From positions 1-11,640 of the forward strand of contig JBEBBW010000045.1 of assembly GCA_041158165.1 (NCBI GenBank): 11,640 nucleotides of DNA, given 5' to 3'. The first letter of the stretch is position 1. Each line of letters starts with the position of its first letter. Below the pieces are notes generated by a model. It searched no databases. It saw nothing but the letters and a program-made list of their open reading frames with translations, and had not been told where the DNA came from. Of the stretch, positions 1-6,089 are shown piece by piece. The DNA is from TMED14 sp041158165. Its GTDB lineage: Bacteria; Bacteroidota; Bacteroidia; Flavobacteriales; Schleiferiaceae. A program made the position numbers and the translations under genes.

Positions 1-679
1 AGGCCGAGGTTTTCTCGCAGCGGACCCCGCCCGTGCAGTACAGCAGCACCGGCGCGTCTTCTTTGCCGCGCAGCTTTTCGAGTACCTCGGGCAGCTCCTC
101 GCGAAACGTGTCGGCCTCGGGCAGCACCGCACCCTCAAAGTGGCCGACCTCAGACTCGTAGTGGTTGCGCATGTCGACCACCACGGCGTTGCCGGCCTTC
201 ATCAACGCGTTCCACTCGGCCGCGTTGAGGTGGCGACCCACGTCGGTCACGTCGTATTCGTCTTCGGGCAGCCCGTCGGCCACGATTTGGTGGCGGACCT
301 TGATGGTGAGCTTTAAAAACGACTTTCCGTCGTCTTCGACGGCGAACTTAAAGGGCATGCGGTCAAATTCCGGCCAGGCGTACAGGGCGTCTGCAAAGGC
401 CGTCCAGTTGGGCTCGGGCACGCTGATTTGGGCGTTGATTCCTTCGCGGGCCACGTAGACGCGGCCGAAGACGCCAAGCGCGTCCCATTCAGCAAAAAGC
501 TGGTCGCGCACCACTTTGGGGTCGTCGAGGCGCACGTAGCGGTAGAACGACACGGTGCGGCGGGCAAAGGGTTCTGCGGCCAACCGACGTTCGAGCGTCG
601 CCCGGTCGTACAGGTTGCGCAGCACCGGCTTGCGGCGCTTTTTGGGTGAATCAGGTTGCGAATCAGACAAATGGTCCAT
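1..679 (-). CDS. trhO: TrhO (YceA/UPF0176) tRNA uridine-34 hydroxylase, 5' part, cut by window edge
   Basis: Cytoplasmic rhodanese-family enzyme. Family knowledge: it makes 5-hydroxyuridine at position 34 of tRNA, the step before (m)cmo5U-type wobble modification. The visible 226 residues start with a Lys/Arg-rich stretch (about residues 13-21), then the N-terminal acylphosphatase-like domain with VAREGIN around residues 77-82, then the rhodanese domain with VVVDMRNHYE around 167-175 and the active-site loop CTGGVRCEK at 215-223, with C215 the expected catalytic cysteine and C221 the second conserved one. The family is usually about 320-350 residues, so the C-terminal Cys-rich part lies outside the window. 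The ATG at 679 was chosen because it opens the conserved frame and lies 4 nt after a near-consensus promoter box. The gene is divergent from tdh. Identification is firm from the active-site loop; only the N-terminus is open to doubt. Confidence 0.93.
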   Translation of the reverse strand, partial: MDHLSDSQPDSPKKRRKPVLRNLYDRATLERRLAAEPFARRTVSFYRYVRLDDPKVVRDQLFAEWDALGVFGRVYVAREGINAQISVPEPNWTAFADALYAWPEFDRMPFKFAVEDDGKSFLKLTIKVRHQIVADGLPEDEYDVTDVGRHLNAAEWNALMKAGNAVVVDMRNHYESEVGHFEGAVLPEADTFREELPEVLEKLRGKEDAPVLLYCTGGVRCEKTSA

Positions 680-683
680 GGTA

Positions 684-691
684 CAAAGGTC
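684..691 (-). promoter_or_regulatory. Near-consensus Bacteroidota -7 box for trhO
   Basis: GACCTTTG on the minus strand differs from the phylum consensus TAnnTTTG only at the first base. It lies 4 nt (TACC) before the trhO ATG, the same geometry as four perfect boxes elsewhere in the window. No TTTG at a convincing -33 distance was found. The expected start of transcription is at or next to the ATG. Confidence 0.5.
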
Positions 692-752
692 GTGCACAGG
701 CCAAAGCAAAAACCATGATAAAGGTCAGCTCTCGCGTGGCCCAATGCAAGCC

Positions 753-760
753 TAACTTTG
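753..760 (+). promoter_or_regulatory. Bacteroidota -7 box for tdh
   Basis: TAACTTTG matches TAnnTTTG exactly and is followed by 5 nt (ACCCA) and the ATG of tdh. No clear TTTG lies about 19 nt upstream. With the usual -7 geometry, transcription would start within a few bases of the start codon, giving a leaderless or nearly leaderless mRNA. The box also argues against the longer frame that opens at 646, because that start lies upstream of the promoter. Confidence 0.72.
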
Positions 761-765
761 ACCCA

Positions 766-1686
766 ATGAACAAGGTTTTGGTACTCGGAGCCGGCGGCCA
801 AATTGGCACCGAACTCGTAGCGGAGCTCCGCGCGCAGCGCGGCGCAGACAATGTGTGGGCGGCAGACCTGCGCGCCGACGCGCTCACGGCACCCTGTGTG
901 GCGCTGGACGCCACCGACGCAACGGCGGTCCGGGCCCTAGTGAAGCGCGAAGGCATACGCGAAGTGTACCAGCTGGTCGCCATGCTGAGCGCCACGGGCG
1001 AAAAAATGCCCGAGAAGGCCTGGGCGCTCAACATGGACACGCTGTTCATCGTGCTCGACATGGCCAAAGAAGGCCTGCTCGACCGGGTGTTTTGGCCGTC
1101 GTCAATCGCCGCCTTTGGGCCGAACACGCCCCGCCTTGGCACGCCGCAGTACACGGTGATGGATCCGACCACGGTGTACGGCGTCAGCAAGCTCTCGGGC
1201 GAACTGTGGTGCCAGTACTACCGCCAGAAGTTTGGGGTCGACGTGCGCTCGCTTCGCTATCCCGGATTGATTTCGTGGAAGACGCCTCCGGGCGGCGGCA
1301 CCACCGACTACGCCATTGATATTTTTCACGCTGCGCGCCGAGATGGCCGCTACACGAGCTTTTTAGGGGCCGAGACGCGCTTGCCCATGATGCACATGGA
1401 AGACGCCATTCGCGCCACCCTTCAGCTTATGGCCGCGCCGAAGGAGTCGCTGAACGTCCACACCAGCTACAACGTGGCCGCCGTGGACTTTACTCCGGCG
1501 GAACTTGCGGCAGCTATCGCCCAGCGCATGCCGGGGTTTGCCATCGACTACGCCCCCGATTTTCGCCAAGCGATTGCCGACAGCTGGCCGCAGCGCATCG
1601 ACGACGCCGAGGCACGCCGCGATTGGGGTTGGAGTCCGCGCTACGACCTCGACGCGTTGGTCAACGACATGATGGCCCACATTTAG
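766..1686 (+). CDS. tdh: L-threonine 3-dehydrogenase, SDR (epimerase-like) type
   Basis: NAD-dependent oxidation of L-threonine to 2-amino-3-ketobutyrate, the first step of threonine breakdown to glycine and acetyl-CoA (partner kbl is not in this window). The protein has 306 residues, a normal length for the short-chain type known from Flavobacterium, not the zinc MDR type of E. coli. A Rossmann motif GAGGQIG lies at residues 8-14, SSIAAFGP at 112-119, and the catalytic Tyr/Lys pair at Y138 and K142 (VYGVSK). The family signature PGLISWKTPPGGGTTDY is at 166-182, followed by LPMMHMEDAIRA. The C-terminus carries DFRQAIADSWPQRIDD. The start at 766 is favoured over an in-frame ATG at 646 because the Rossmann fold begins immediately after it and a perfect promoter box lies 5 nt upstream; the 646 start would also run through the trhO start. 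The next gene begins 6 nt downstream. Confidence 0.93.
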   Translation: MNKVLVLGAGGQIGTELVAELRAQRGADNVWAADLRADALTAPCVALDATDATAVRALVKREGIREVYQLVAMLSATGEKMPEKAWALNMDTLFIVLDMAKEGLLDRVFWPSSIAAFGPNTPRLGTPQYTVMDPTTVYGVSKLSGELWCQYYRQKFGVDVRSLRYPGLISWKTPPGGGTTDYAIDIFHAARRDGRYTSFLGAETRLPMMHMEDAIRATLQLMAAPKESLNVHTSYNVAAVDFTPAELAAAIAQRMPGFAIDYAPDFRQAIADSWPQRIDDAEARRDWGWSPRYDLDALVNDMMAHI

Positions 1687-1692
1687 CGCTTC

Positions 1693-2157
1693 GTGGAGGC
1701 GCCGCATTGGGAATTTGCCACCACCATTTCGGTGAGCGAAGTGCTTGGCGGAATGCGCTACGCGCCGGTTCCGGCCGAGGTAGCTACTCCGATTCGCACT
1801 GCGAAAATCAAGCGATTGGTCGCGCAACTCAACGACGGCGAACCCTGGTCGTGCGCCCTGGGAACGGCTGCTGCAGGCGAGTTCATGATCATGGTGTCGA
1901 AGGCGCGGCTCGATGACCTCGGCTTGCGCGTGGGGAGCATGGCTCAAATGCGCCTCGTGCCCGACGAAAGCCGCTACGGAATGCCGGTTCCGCCCCTTTT
2001 GGCCGAGGTTTTTGAGTTTGATCCTGATCTTGAAACCGCGTTTCAGCGCTTGCTTCCCGGCCGGCAACGCAACCACTTGCACCAGATTGGCCAAGCAAAG
2101 TCCGAGGAGACGGCGGCGAAGCGAATTGCAGCCCTGCTCCGCGAGCTCGGGCACTAG
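1693..2157 (+). CDS. DUF1905 / YdeI (OmpD-associated)-like protein
   Basis: A 154-residue soluble protein with two recognisable parts. Residues about 6-90 resemble the DUF1905 beta-barrel: WEFATTISV, then MRYAPVPAEV, then a VSKARLDDLGLRVGS segment. Residues about 95-150 resemble the YdeI/OmdA C-terminal helical domain, with the typical GRQRNHLHQIGQAKSEETAAKR stretch shortened here to LPGRQRNHLHQIGQAKSEE. The family is widespread in Bacteroidota and poorly understood; a 'bacteriocin protection' label exists in databases but is not a function I would infer here. The start is taken as GTG at 1693, 7 nt after the tdh stop, because the first beta strand begins right there and the only later ATG (1753) would remove it. 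Likely co-transcribed with tdh. Its stop lies only 6 nt from the stop of the convergent lipoprotein gene. Confidence 0.75.
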   Translation: MEAPHWEFATTISVSEVLGGMRYAPVPAEVATPIRTAKIKRLVAQLNDGEPWSCALGTAAAGEFMIMVSKARLDDLGLRVGSMAQMRLVPDESRYGMPVPPLLAEVFEFDPDLETAFQRLLPGRQRNHLHQIGQAKSEETAAKRIAALLRELGH

Positions 2158-2163
2158 CGGGGG

Positions 2164-3162
2164 TTACTCGACCAGCGGATAGCGCCCAACGGGGTGTACC
2201 CTGCGCCGGGTAAATACAAAGTTGTTAATCTTACCTAGGTCGTCAAAGAAGTACAGGCGGCAAAAGGAGTGTACCTTGACTTCTCGGGTCGCTTTGTCTT
2301 CCCATTCTTCGTAGGTGACCACGGCGGCCATTTCGCGATCAAAGCGCAGCATGTGCCAGGGGATAACCGAGGTATAGCGCAGTACGTGGTGCACGTGGTC
2401 CTTCGGCCGGTGGTCGAGCAGGTCCAGCACTTTGGCTCGGTCAAAGTACCCAAACTGGCCTTGGCCGTCGTGGTATTCGACCGTGTCGGCGAGCAGTTCT
2501 TGCTGCGTTCGGAGCCGGTTGGTGTAAATGGCGGTAGTGAAGTCCATGGACTTGAGGGCGGCGGAGTCGCTTCCAAGTCGGGAGGCAGAGTGAAAGTGGA
2601 ATCCTTCGGGCGTTCGGCTTGGAACGAGTTCTTGACGCGATGATTTGGGCCACGGCGTGCGCCACATTACCACCCCCGTCGCCTTACCGAGCGCGTTCCA
2701 GGCCACTGCAAAAACGAGGTATTGATCACCCAGGAGCGTGGAGTTCCATCGACCAAAAACATACGAAATTTGGGTTTGGGTACCCTGGTTGTGCACTCCG
2801 CGCACGTTGAAGGCTTGGTACGAGACGTCTCCCAATTCCTTGCGCCATGCTTCGAGCTGCGCAACCCCTTCGAGTTGAGACATGTAGGGTGTTTCTGCGA
2901 CGTTGGCGAACAGTGAATCGTTGGCTGCGAGGTGAATACTGTCAAATTCTCCGTGGGCCAGGTTCGCAATGAGGCGAAGGCTTTTCAAATCCATCGTACT
3001 GTCTCCTTCAACCAAAGGTCCTGGGAAGCTTAATGGCCGAGATCGGTCGCTCCACGCAAACGAACGGACCTGGTCGTCGGCTCCGGAATCGCCTACGCTG
3101 CTGCAGCTGACCAAAATGGCCAATCCACATAGTGCAAGAAAACGATGCTTTGTGAGGAGCAT
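2164..3162 (-). CDS. Lipoprotein with two probable NTF2/SnoaL-like domains, function unknown
   Basis: A 332-residue protein with a lipoprotein signal peptide: KHR followed by a hydrophobic core and lipobox LVSC, with lipidated Cys at residue 20. The mature protein appears to hold two similar halves. About 58-168 begins MDLKSLRLIANLAHGEF and contains LFANVAETPY and a VAQLEAWRKEL helix. About 206-320 begins MDFTTAIYTNRL and contains LLADTVEYHDGQG and a DRAKVLDLLD helix, followed by long beta strands (HVLRYTSV, AVVTYEEWED, HSFCRLYFFDD, NNFVFTRRRV). This order, helix then an 'A-D-x-V-x-Y/F-H-D' strand, is typical of SnoaL-like NTF2 folds; I infer the fold from pattern and cannot name a family or ligand. 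It is probably anchored in the envelope, inner or outer membrane unknown. It lies 48 nt after the AlkB-like gene, with a possible own promoter inside the end of that gene. Confidence 0.82.
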   Translation of the reverse strand: MLLTKHRFLALCGLAILVSCSSVGDSGADDQVRSFAWSDRSRPLSFPGPLVEGDSTMDLKSLRLIANLAHGEFDSIHLAANDSLFANVAETPYMSQLEGVAQLEAWRKELGDVSYQAFNVRGVHNQGTQTQISYVFGRWNSTLLGDQYLVFAVAWNALGKATGVVMWRTPWPKSSRQELVPSRTPEGFHFHSASRLGSDSAALKSMDFTTAIYTNRLRTQQELLADTVEYHDGQGQFGYFDRAKVLDLLDHRPKDHVHHVLRYTSVIPWHMLRFDREMAAVVTYEEWEDKATREVKVHSFCRLYFFDDLGKINNFVFTRRRVHPVGRYPLVE

Positions 3163-3210
3163 TTAGGGGCGCTTGGGGCGGTTTAGGGTGATTTAATCAG
3201 CCAGTGAAAT

Positions 3211-3783
3211 TCAACAGAAAACGTGTCTAAACGTCAAATTTATGCGTAAATTTTTGATTTTTAGTCGTTTTGGCACGCGATGGGTCCACTTTGTTTGACT
3301 TTGTGTACCCATAATAAGCAGGTCGCCATGGCCAAGGGTGTAGCGGCGCAGGGTGCCGTCGGTGTCGCTGCGGACGTCAAAATCGCGCGCCTCACCGAGG
3401 CTGAGGCTGGCGATGTGGGGGTCCGGCCCAAGTTCGGGTTCGCGGTCGCGGTGCCAGCCCATGGAGTCTCGGCCATCTCGGTACAGGTTGGCGAGTACCG
3501 TATTGGTTTCCAGCTGAAATTGTCCACGAAATTCGTCGCGGAGTGCAGCCAGTTCTGGAGACCAGCCGTGGCCTTCTAAGCGCCGTTGAGCGTAGGTGTA
3601 GTTGATTCCCGGGTCGGCTTCAAATAAAGTCAAGCGGGGTTCAGGGACGTGGCGGCCAAACATGCGCACGCTTCCCTGAGTCCAGTCCGTTCGGGCCTCG
3701 AGGTGGGCCAGCAAGGCATCCGCTTGAGCGGGGCCAAGCCATTGGGGAAGGTGCACAAACGGAAATTCGGGGTCTAGTTGCAC
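3211..3783 (-). CDS. alkB: AlkB-like 2-oxoglutarate/Fe(II) dioxygenase
   Basis: A 190-residue protein of the AlkB family, which oxidatively removes alkyl groups such as 1-methyladenine and 3-methylcytosine from nucleic acids. Visible landmarks are NLYRDGRDSMGWHRD at residues 99-113 with the iron-binding HxD (H111, D113), ASLSLG at 125-130, the third iron ligand H168 in WTHRV, and the 2-oxoglutarate-binding arginines R180 and R186 in RINLTFR. The layout with NLYRDG and SLG is closer to the ALKBH2/ALKBH3 type than to E. coli AlkB itself. The start is a GTG at 3783, overlapping the end of the upstream epimerase gene by 10 nt, which suggests translational coupling. The AT-rich 3' end encodes the Lys/Arg/Asn-rich tail. 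Substrate (DNA or RNA) cannot be told from sequence. Confidence 0.88.
   Translation of the reverse strand: MQLDPEFPFVHLPQWLGPAQADALLAHLEARTDWTQGSVRMFGRHVPEPRLTLFEADPGINYTYAQRRLEGHGWSPELAALRDEFRGQFQLETNTVLANLYRDGRDSMGWHRDREPELGPDPHIASLSLGEARDFDVRSDTDGTLRRYTLGHGDLLIMGTQSQTKWTHRVPKRLKIKNLRINLTFRHVFC
3235..3242 (-). promoter_or_regulatory. Possible -7 box for the lipoprotein gene, inside the 3' end of the AlkB-like gene
   Basis: TAAATTTG on the minus strand matches TAnnTTTG. It lies 72 nt upstream of the lipoprotein ATG in a locally AT-rich stretch (about 3180-3270). Unlike the other boxes in this window it is far from the start codon and overlaps coding sequence, so a chance match in AT-rich DNA is quite possible. 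Confidence 0.3.
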
Positions 3784-4757
3784 GCCGATGAAATCCAGTC
3801 GAGGGTTTCGCTGAAGGGCCGAAAGGTCATGCCCCAGGTAGTGGCTTTGGTGGTGCGGTAGCCTCCCTGGTTGGTGGCGGCTTTCACGCTGTCTCGGGTG
3901 AGCTGCGCGGTAGGACCGCCGAGGGCTTCGACGAGGGCCAGCAGGCGCCAGGCGAGCTCGAAGGGCCAGCGTGCGCGGACGACGGGCGCACGGCGCTTGC
4001 CGAGCCGGTCGGCCATGCCGCCGTAAAAGGCTTCAAATGCTTGGGTACTGCCGCTCAAGATGAAGCGTTCGCCCCAGGAGGGTTGGCGAAGCCCGAGGAC
4101 GACGGCCGCGGCCACGTCGCGCACGTCGACCCAGCCGGTGCTTCCGCCCGGAACGACCGGGAGGCCCTTGGCGGCACTTCGCAGTAGTCGGCTAGAGCCG
4201 TCGGCCCAAAACGGAAGCCCCAGAACCACTGCCGGGTTTAAAATCAGCACGTTGAGGCCTTCAACTTCACCCCGGCGCACCTGCATTTCGGCGTCGAACT
4301 TGCTGCGGGCGTAGGCGTTGAGCCCCTTGCGCTGCGGGTCGGCGGACTCGTCGAGGGGTATTTCGGCCCCCTGCAGCACCGCCACCGACGAAATGTGGAT
4401 CAGGCCCTTGAGCCCGTGGTGCAGCGCGGCGTTGACCATGTGTTCGGCCAACAGCGGTGTACCGCGCAGCATCAGGTGCTCGTCTTTTTTTCGGAACGAC
4501 ACGAGGGCGGCAGCGTGCACGGCGTAGTCAGCGCCCTCGAGCGCGGCTTCGACGTCGGTGGGGTCTTCGAGGTCGGCGCGGAACCAGTCCACTTCGTCCC
4601 AACGCTGCCCATGGCCCTGAAAATCCCAGCTTTTGCGGGCGGAATCCAACGAGGACTTAGAACGGTACAGTCCGCGCACCGGACCCATGCCTGCTTCGAG
4701 CAGGGCCAGTACAATTTGGCTGCCCACCATGCCGGAGGCTCCGCTAACCACGATCAT
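3774..4757 (-). CDS. NAD(P)-dependent epimerase/dehydratase (extended SDR)
   Basis: A 327-residue cytoplasmic oxidoreductase. The Rossmann motif GASGMVG is at residues 6-12, an acidic DLED at 62-65 follows the second beta strand, HAAALVSF at 81-88 is the usual active-site-loop strand, ISSVAV at 122-127 carries the catalytic serine, and Y149 with K153 (NAYARSK) complete the catalytic set. NPAVVLG at 174-180 and VDVRDVAAA at 210-218 are typical of the dihydroflavonol-reductase/HpnA-like branch. The substrate cannot be assigned. The ATG at 4757 begins the Rossmann strand directly and lies 4 nt after a perfect promoter box. It is divergent from tyrS and overlaps the AlkB-like gene at its 3' end. 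I recall similar SDR genes near tyrS or dihydroorotase in other Flavobacteriia but could not check. Confidence 0.88.
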   Translation of the reverse strand: MIVVSGASGMVGSQIVLALLEAGMGPVRGLYRSKSSLDSARKSWDFQGHGQRWDEVDWFRADLEDPTDVEAALEGADYAVHAAALVSFRKKDEHLMLRGTPLLAEHMVNAALHHGLKGLIHISSVAVLQGAEIPLDESADPQRKGLNAYARSKFDAEMQVRRGEVEGLNVLILNPAVVLGLPFWADGSSRLLRSAAKGLPVVPGGSTGWVDVRDVAAAVVLGLRQPSWGERFILSGSTQAFEAFYGGMADRLGKRRAPVVRARWPFELAWRLLALVEALGGPTAQLTRDSVKAATNQGGYRTTKATTWGMTFRPFSETLDWISSACN

Positions 4758-4761
4758 AATC

Positions 4762-4769
4762 CAAAGGTA
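4762..4769 (-). promoter_or_regulatory. Bacteroidota -7 box for the epimerase gene
   Basis: TACCTTTG on the minus strand matches TAnnTTTG and is followed by 4 nt (GATT) and the ATG at 4757. It lies where the -33 region of the divergent tyrS promoter should be, so the two promoters overlap. Confidence 0.7.
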
Positions 4770-4789
4770 GCGCGGCCGCGGCGACGCCC

Positions 4790-4797
4790 TAACTTTG
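4790..4797 (+). promoter_or_regulatory. Bacteroidota -7 box for tyrS
   Basis: TAACTTTG matches TAnnTTTG and is followed by 4 nt (TGGC) and the tyrS ATG. The box is identical to that of tdh. No TTTG is seen at -33; that position is occupied by the opposing epimerase -7 box. Confidence 0.72.
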
Positions 4798-4801
4798 TGG
4801 C

Positions 4802-6076
4802 ATGACTGCGTTTGTTGACGAACTCCGCTGGCGGCGCATGCTGCACGACAGCATGCCGGGTACCGAGGACTTTTTGAACTCGGGCCCCCAAAAGGCCTAC
4901 ATTGGATTTGACCCCACGGCCGACTCGCTTGGGGTAGGCAACTTGGTGCAGGTCATGATGCTCGTGCATTTTCAGCGGGCGGGCCACCAGCCCTATGCGC
5001 TGGTTGGCGGCGCGACCGGCATGGTGGGCGATCCGTCGTTCAAGTCGGCCGAGCGCCAGCTGCTCGACATGGACACGCTGCAGCACAACCTTTCGTGCCA
5101 GCGGGACCAACTCGAAAAGTTCTTGGACTTTGGCGGTCCGCACGGAGCCCGCATCGTGAACAACTACGATTGGTTCAAAGAAATGGGCTTCCTCGAGTTC
5201 ATTCGCGACGTAGGCAAGCACATCACGGTCAACTACATGCTGGCCAAGGATTCGGTGAAAAGCCGCCAGGAATCGGGCATCAGCTTCACGGAGTTCAGCT
5301 ACCAACTCATTCAGGGCTACGACTTTTACTACCTCTGGAAGCACCACGGAATCCGCTTGCAGATGGGCGGAAGCGACCAGTGGGGCAACATCACCACCGG
5401 AACCGAGCTGATTCGCCGCATGGGCGGAGGCGAGGCCTTCGCGCTCACCACGCCGTTGATTAAGAAGGCCGACGGCACCAAGTTTGGCAAGACCGAGGGC
5501 GGCAACGTGTGGCTCGACCCCAAGCGCACCTCGCCCTACCAGTTTTACCAGTTTTGGCTGAATGCGGCCGACGCCGACGCAGGCAACTACATTCGGATTT
5601 TCACGCTCAAGGGCCGCGAAGAAATCGAGGCGATCGAGGCCGAGCACGCCCAGGCGCCGCACCAGCGCGCGCTTCAAAAGGCGCTCGCGGCGGACATTAC
5701 CGCTCGAGTACACGGCGACCAGGCCCTCGAACAGGCCTTGGTGGCCAGCGACATTCTCTTTGGCGGAGCCACGGCCGACGCGCTGCGCACGCTCGACGAG
5801 GCCACGCTGCTTGACGTGTTCAGCGGGGTTCCCCAAATGCGGATTTCGCGCGATGCGCTTTCGGGCGGACTCGGAATCCTTGACGTGATTGCGCCCGACA
5901 CCACGCTCTTCCCCTCGCGGGGCGAGGCGCGCAAACTGCTCGCAGCCGGTGGGGTTTCGCTCAACAAGCACCGCGCCGAGGCGGACCAAACGGTCACGGC
6001 AGCCGACCTGATTGCCGGACGCTACCTGGTGGTGCAAAAGGGCAAGCGGAACTACGCGCTCGTCGTCGCCGAGTAA
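4802..6076 (+). CDS. tyrS: Tyrosyl-tRNA synthetase (TyrRS, class I)
   Basis: Charges tRNA-Tyr with tyrosine in the cytoplasm. It has 424 residues, the usual bacterial length. The Rossmann core has IGFDPTADSL at 34-43, but the HIGH signature that should follow reads GVGN (44-47), so both histidines are missing. Downstream are LVGGATGMVGDPS at 67-79, NYMLAKDSV around 144-152, the tyrosine-binding YQLIQGYDF at 167-175, GGSDQWGNITTG at 189-200, and KFGKT at 227-231 as the KMSKS equivalent. An S4 RNA-binding domain is present near the C-terminus (about 370-424, with SRGEARKLLAAGGV). The frame is intact and codon use matches its neighbours. The start fits both the family N-terminus and the promoter box 4 nt upstream. 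It is the only gene in its transcription unit and converges on the secreted-protein gene with 7 nt between the stops. Confidence 0.96.
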   Translation: MTAFVDELRWRRMLHDSMPGTEDFLNSGPQKAYIGFDPTADSLGVGNLVQVMMLVHFQRAGHQPYALVGGATGMVGDPSFKSAERQLLDMDTLQHNLSCQRDQLEKFLDFGGPHGARIVNNYDWFKEMGFLEFIRDVGKHITVNYMLAKDSVKSRQESGISFTEFSYQLIQGYDFYYLWKHHGIRLQMGGSDQWGNITTGTELIRRMGGGEAFALTTPLIKKADGTKFGKTEGGNVWLDPKRTSPYQFYQFWLNAADADAGNYIRIFTLKGREEIEAIEAEHAQAPHQRALQKALAADITARVHGDQALEQALVASDILFGGATADALRTLDEATLLDVFSGVPQMRISRDALSGGLGILDVIAPDTTLFPSRGEARKLLAAGGVSLNKHRAEADQTVTAADLIAGRYLVVQKGKRNYALVVAE

Positions 6077-6089
6077 CTAGTTACTAGTT
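6074..6089. repeat. 10-bp palindrome and tandem 7-mer at the tyrS / secreted-protein junction
   Basis: TAACTAGTTA (6074-6083) is a perfect 10-bp palindrome that contains the tyrS stop. ACTAGTT is repeated head to tail (6076-6082 and 6083-6089). Together they place stop codons on both strands in several frames between the two convergent genes. No U-run or stable long stem follows, so a terminator call is not supported. Confidence 0.55.

Noticed and set aside
646..765. N-terminal extension of tdh by 40 residues
   Set aside because: The extension lies upstream of the promoter box, overlaps the start of trhO, and precedes the conserved Rossmann strand; family length fits the start at 766.
1363..2154. 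263-codon open frame antisense to tdh and the DUF1905/YdeI-like gene
   Set aside because: It spans two well-supported genes on the other strand and has no family features.
4754..6037. 427-codon open frame antisense to tyrS
   Set aside because: The protein is low-complexity (Val, Arg, Ala, Leu, His rich) with no motif, and tyrS on the other strand is beyond doubt. GC-rich codon bias of tyrS removes stops from the complementary frame.
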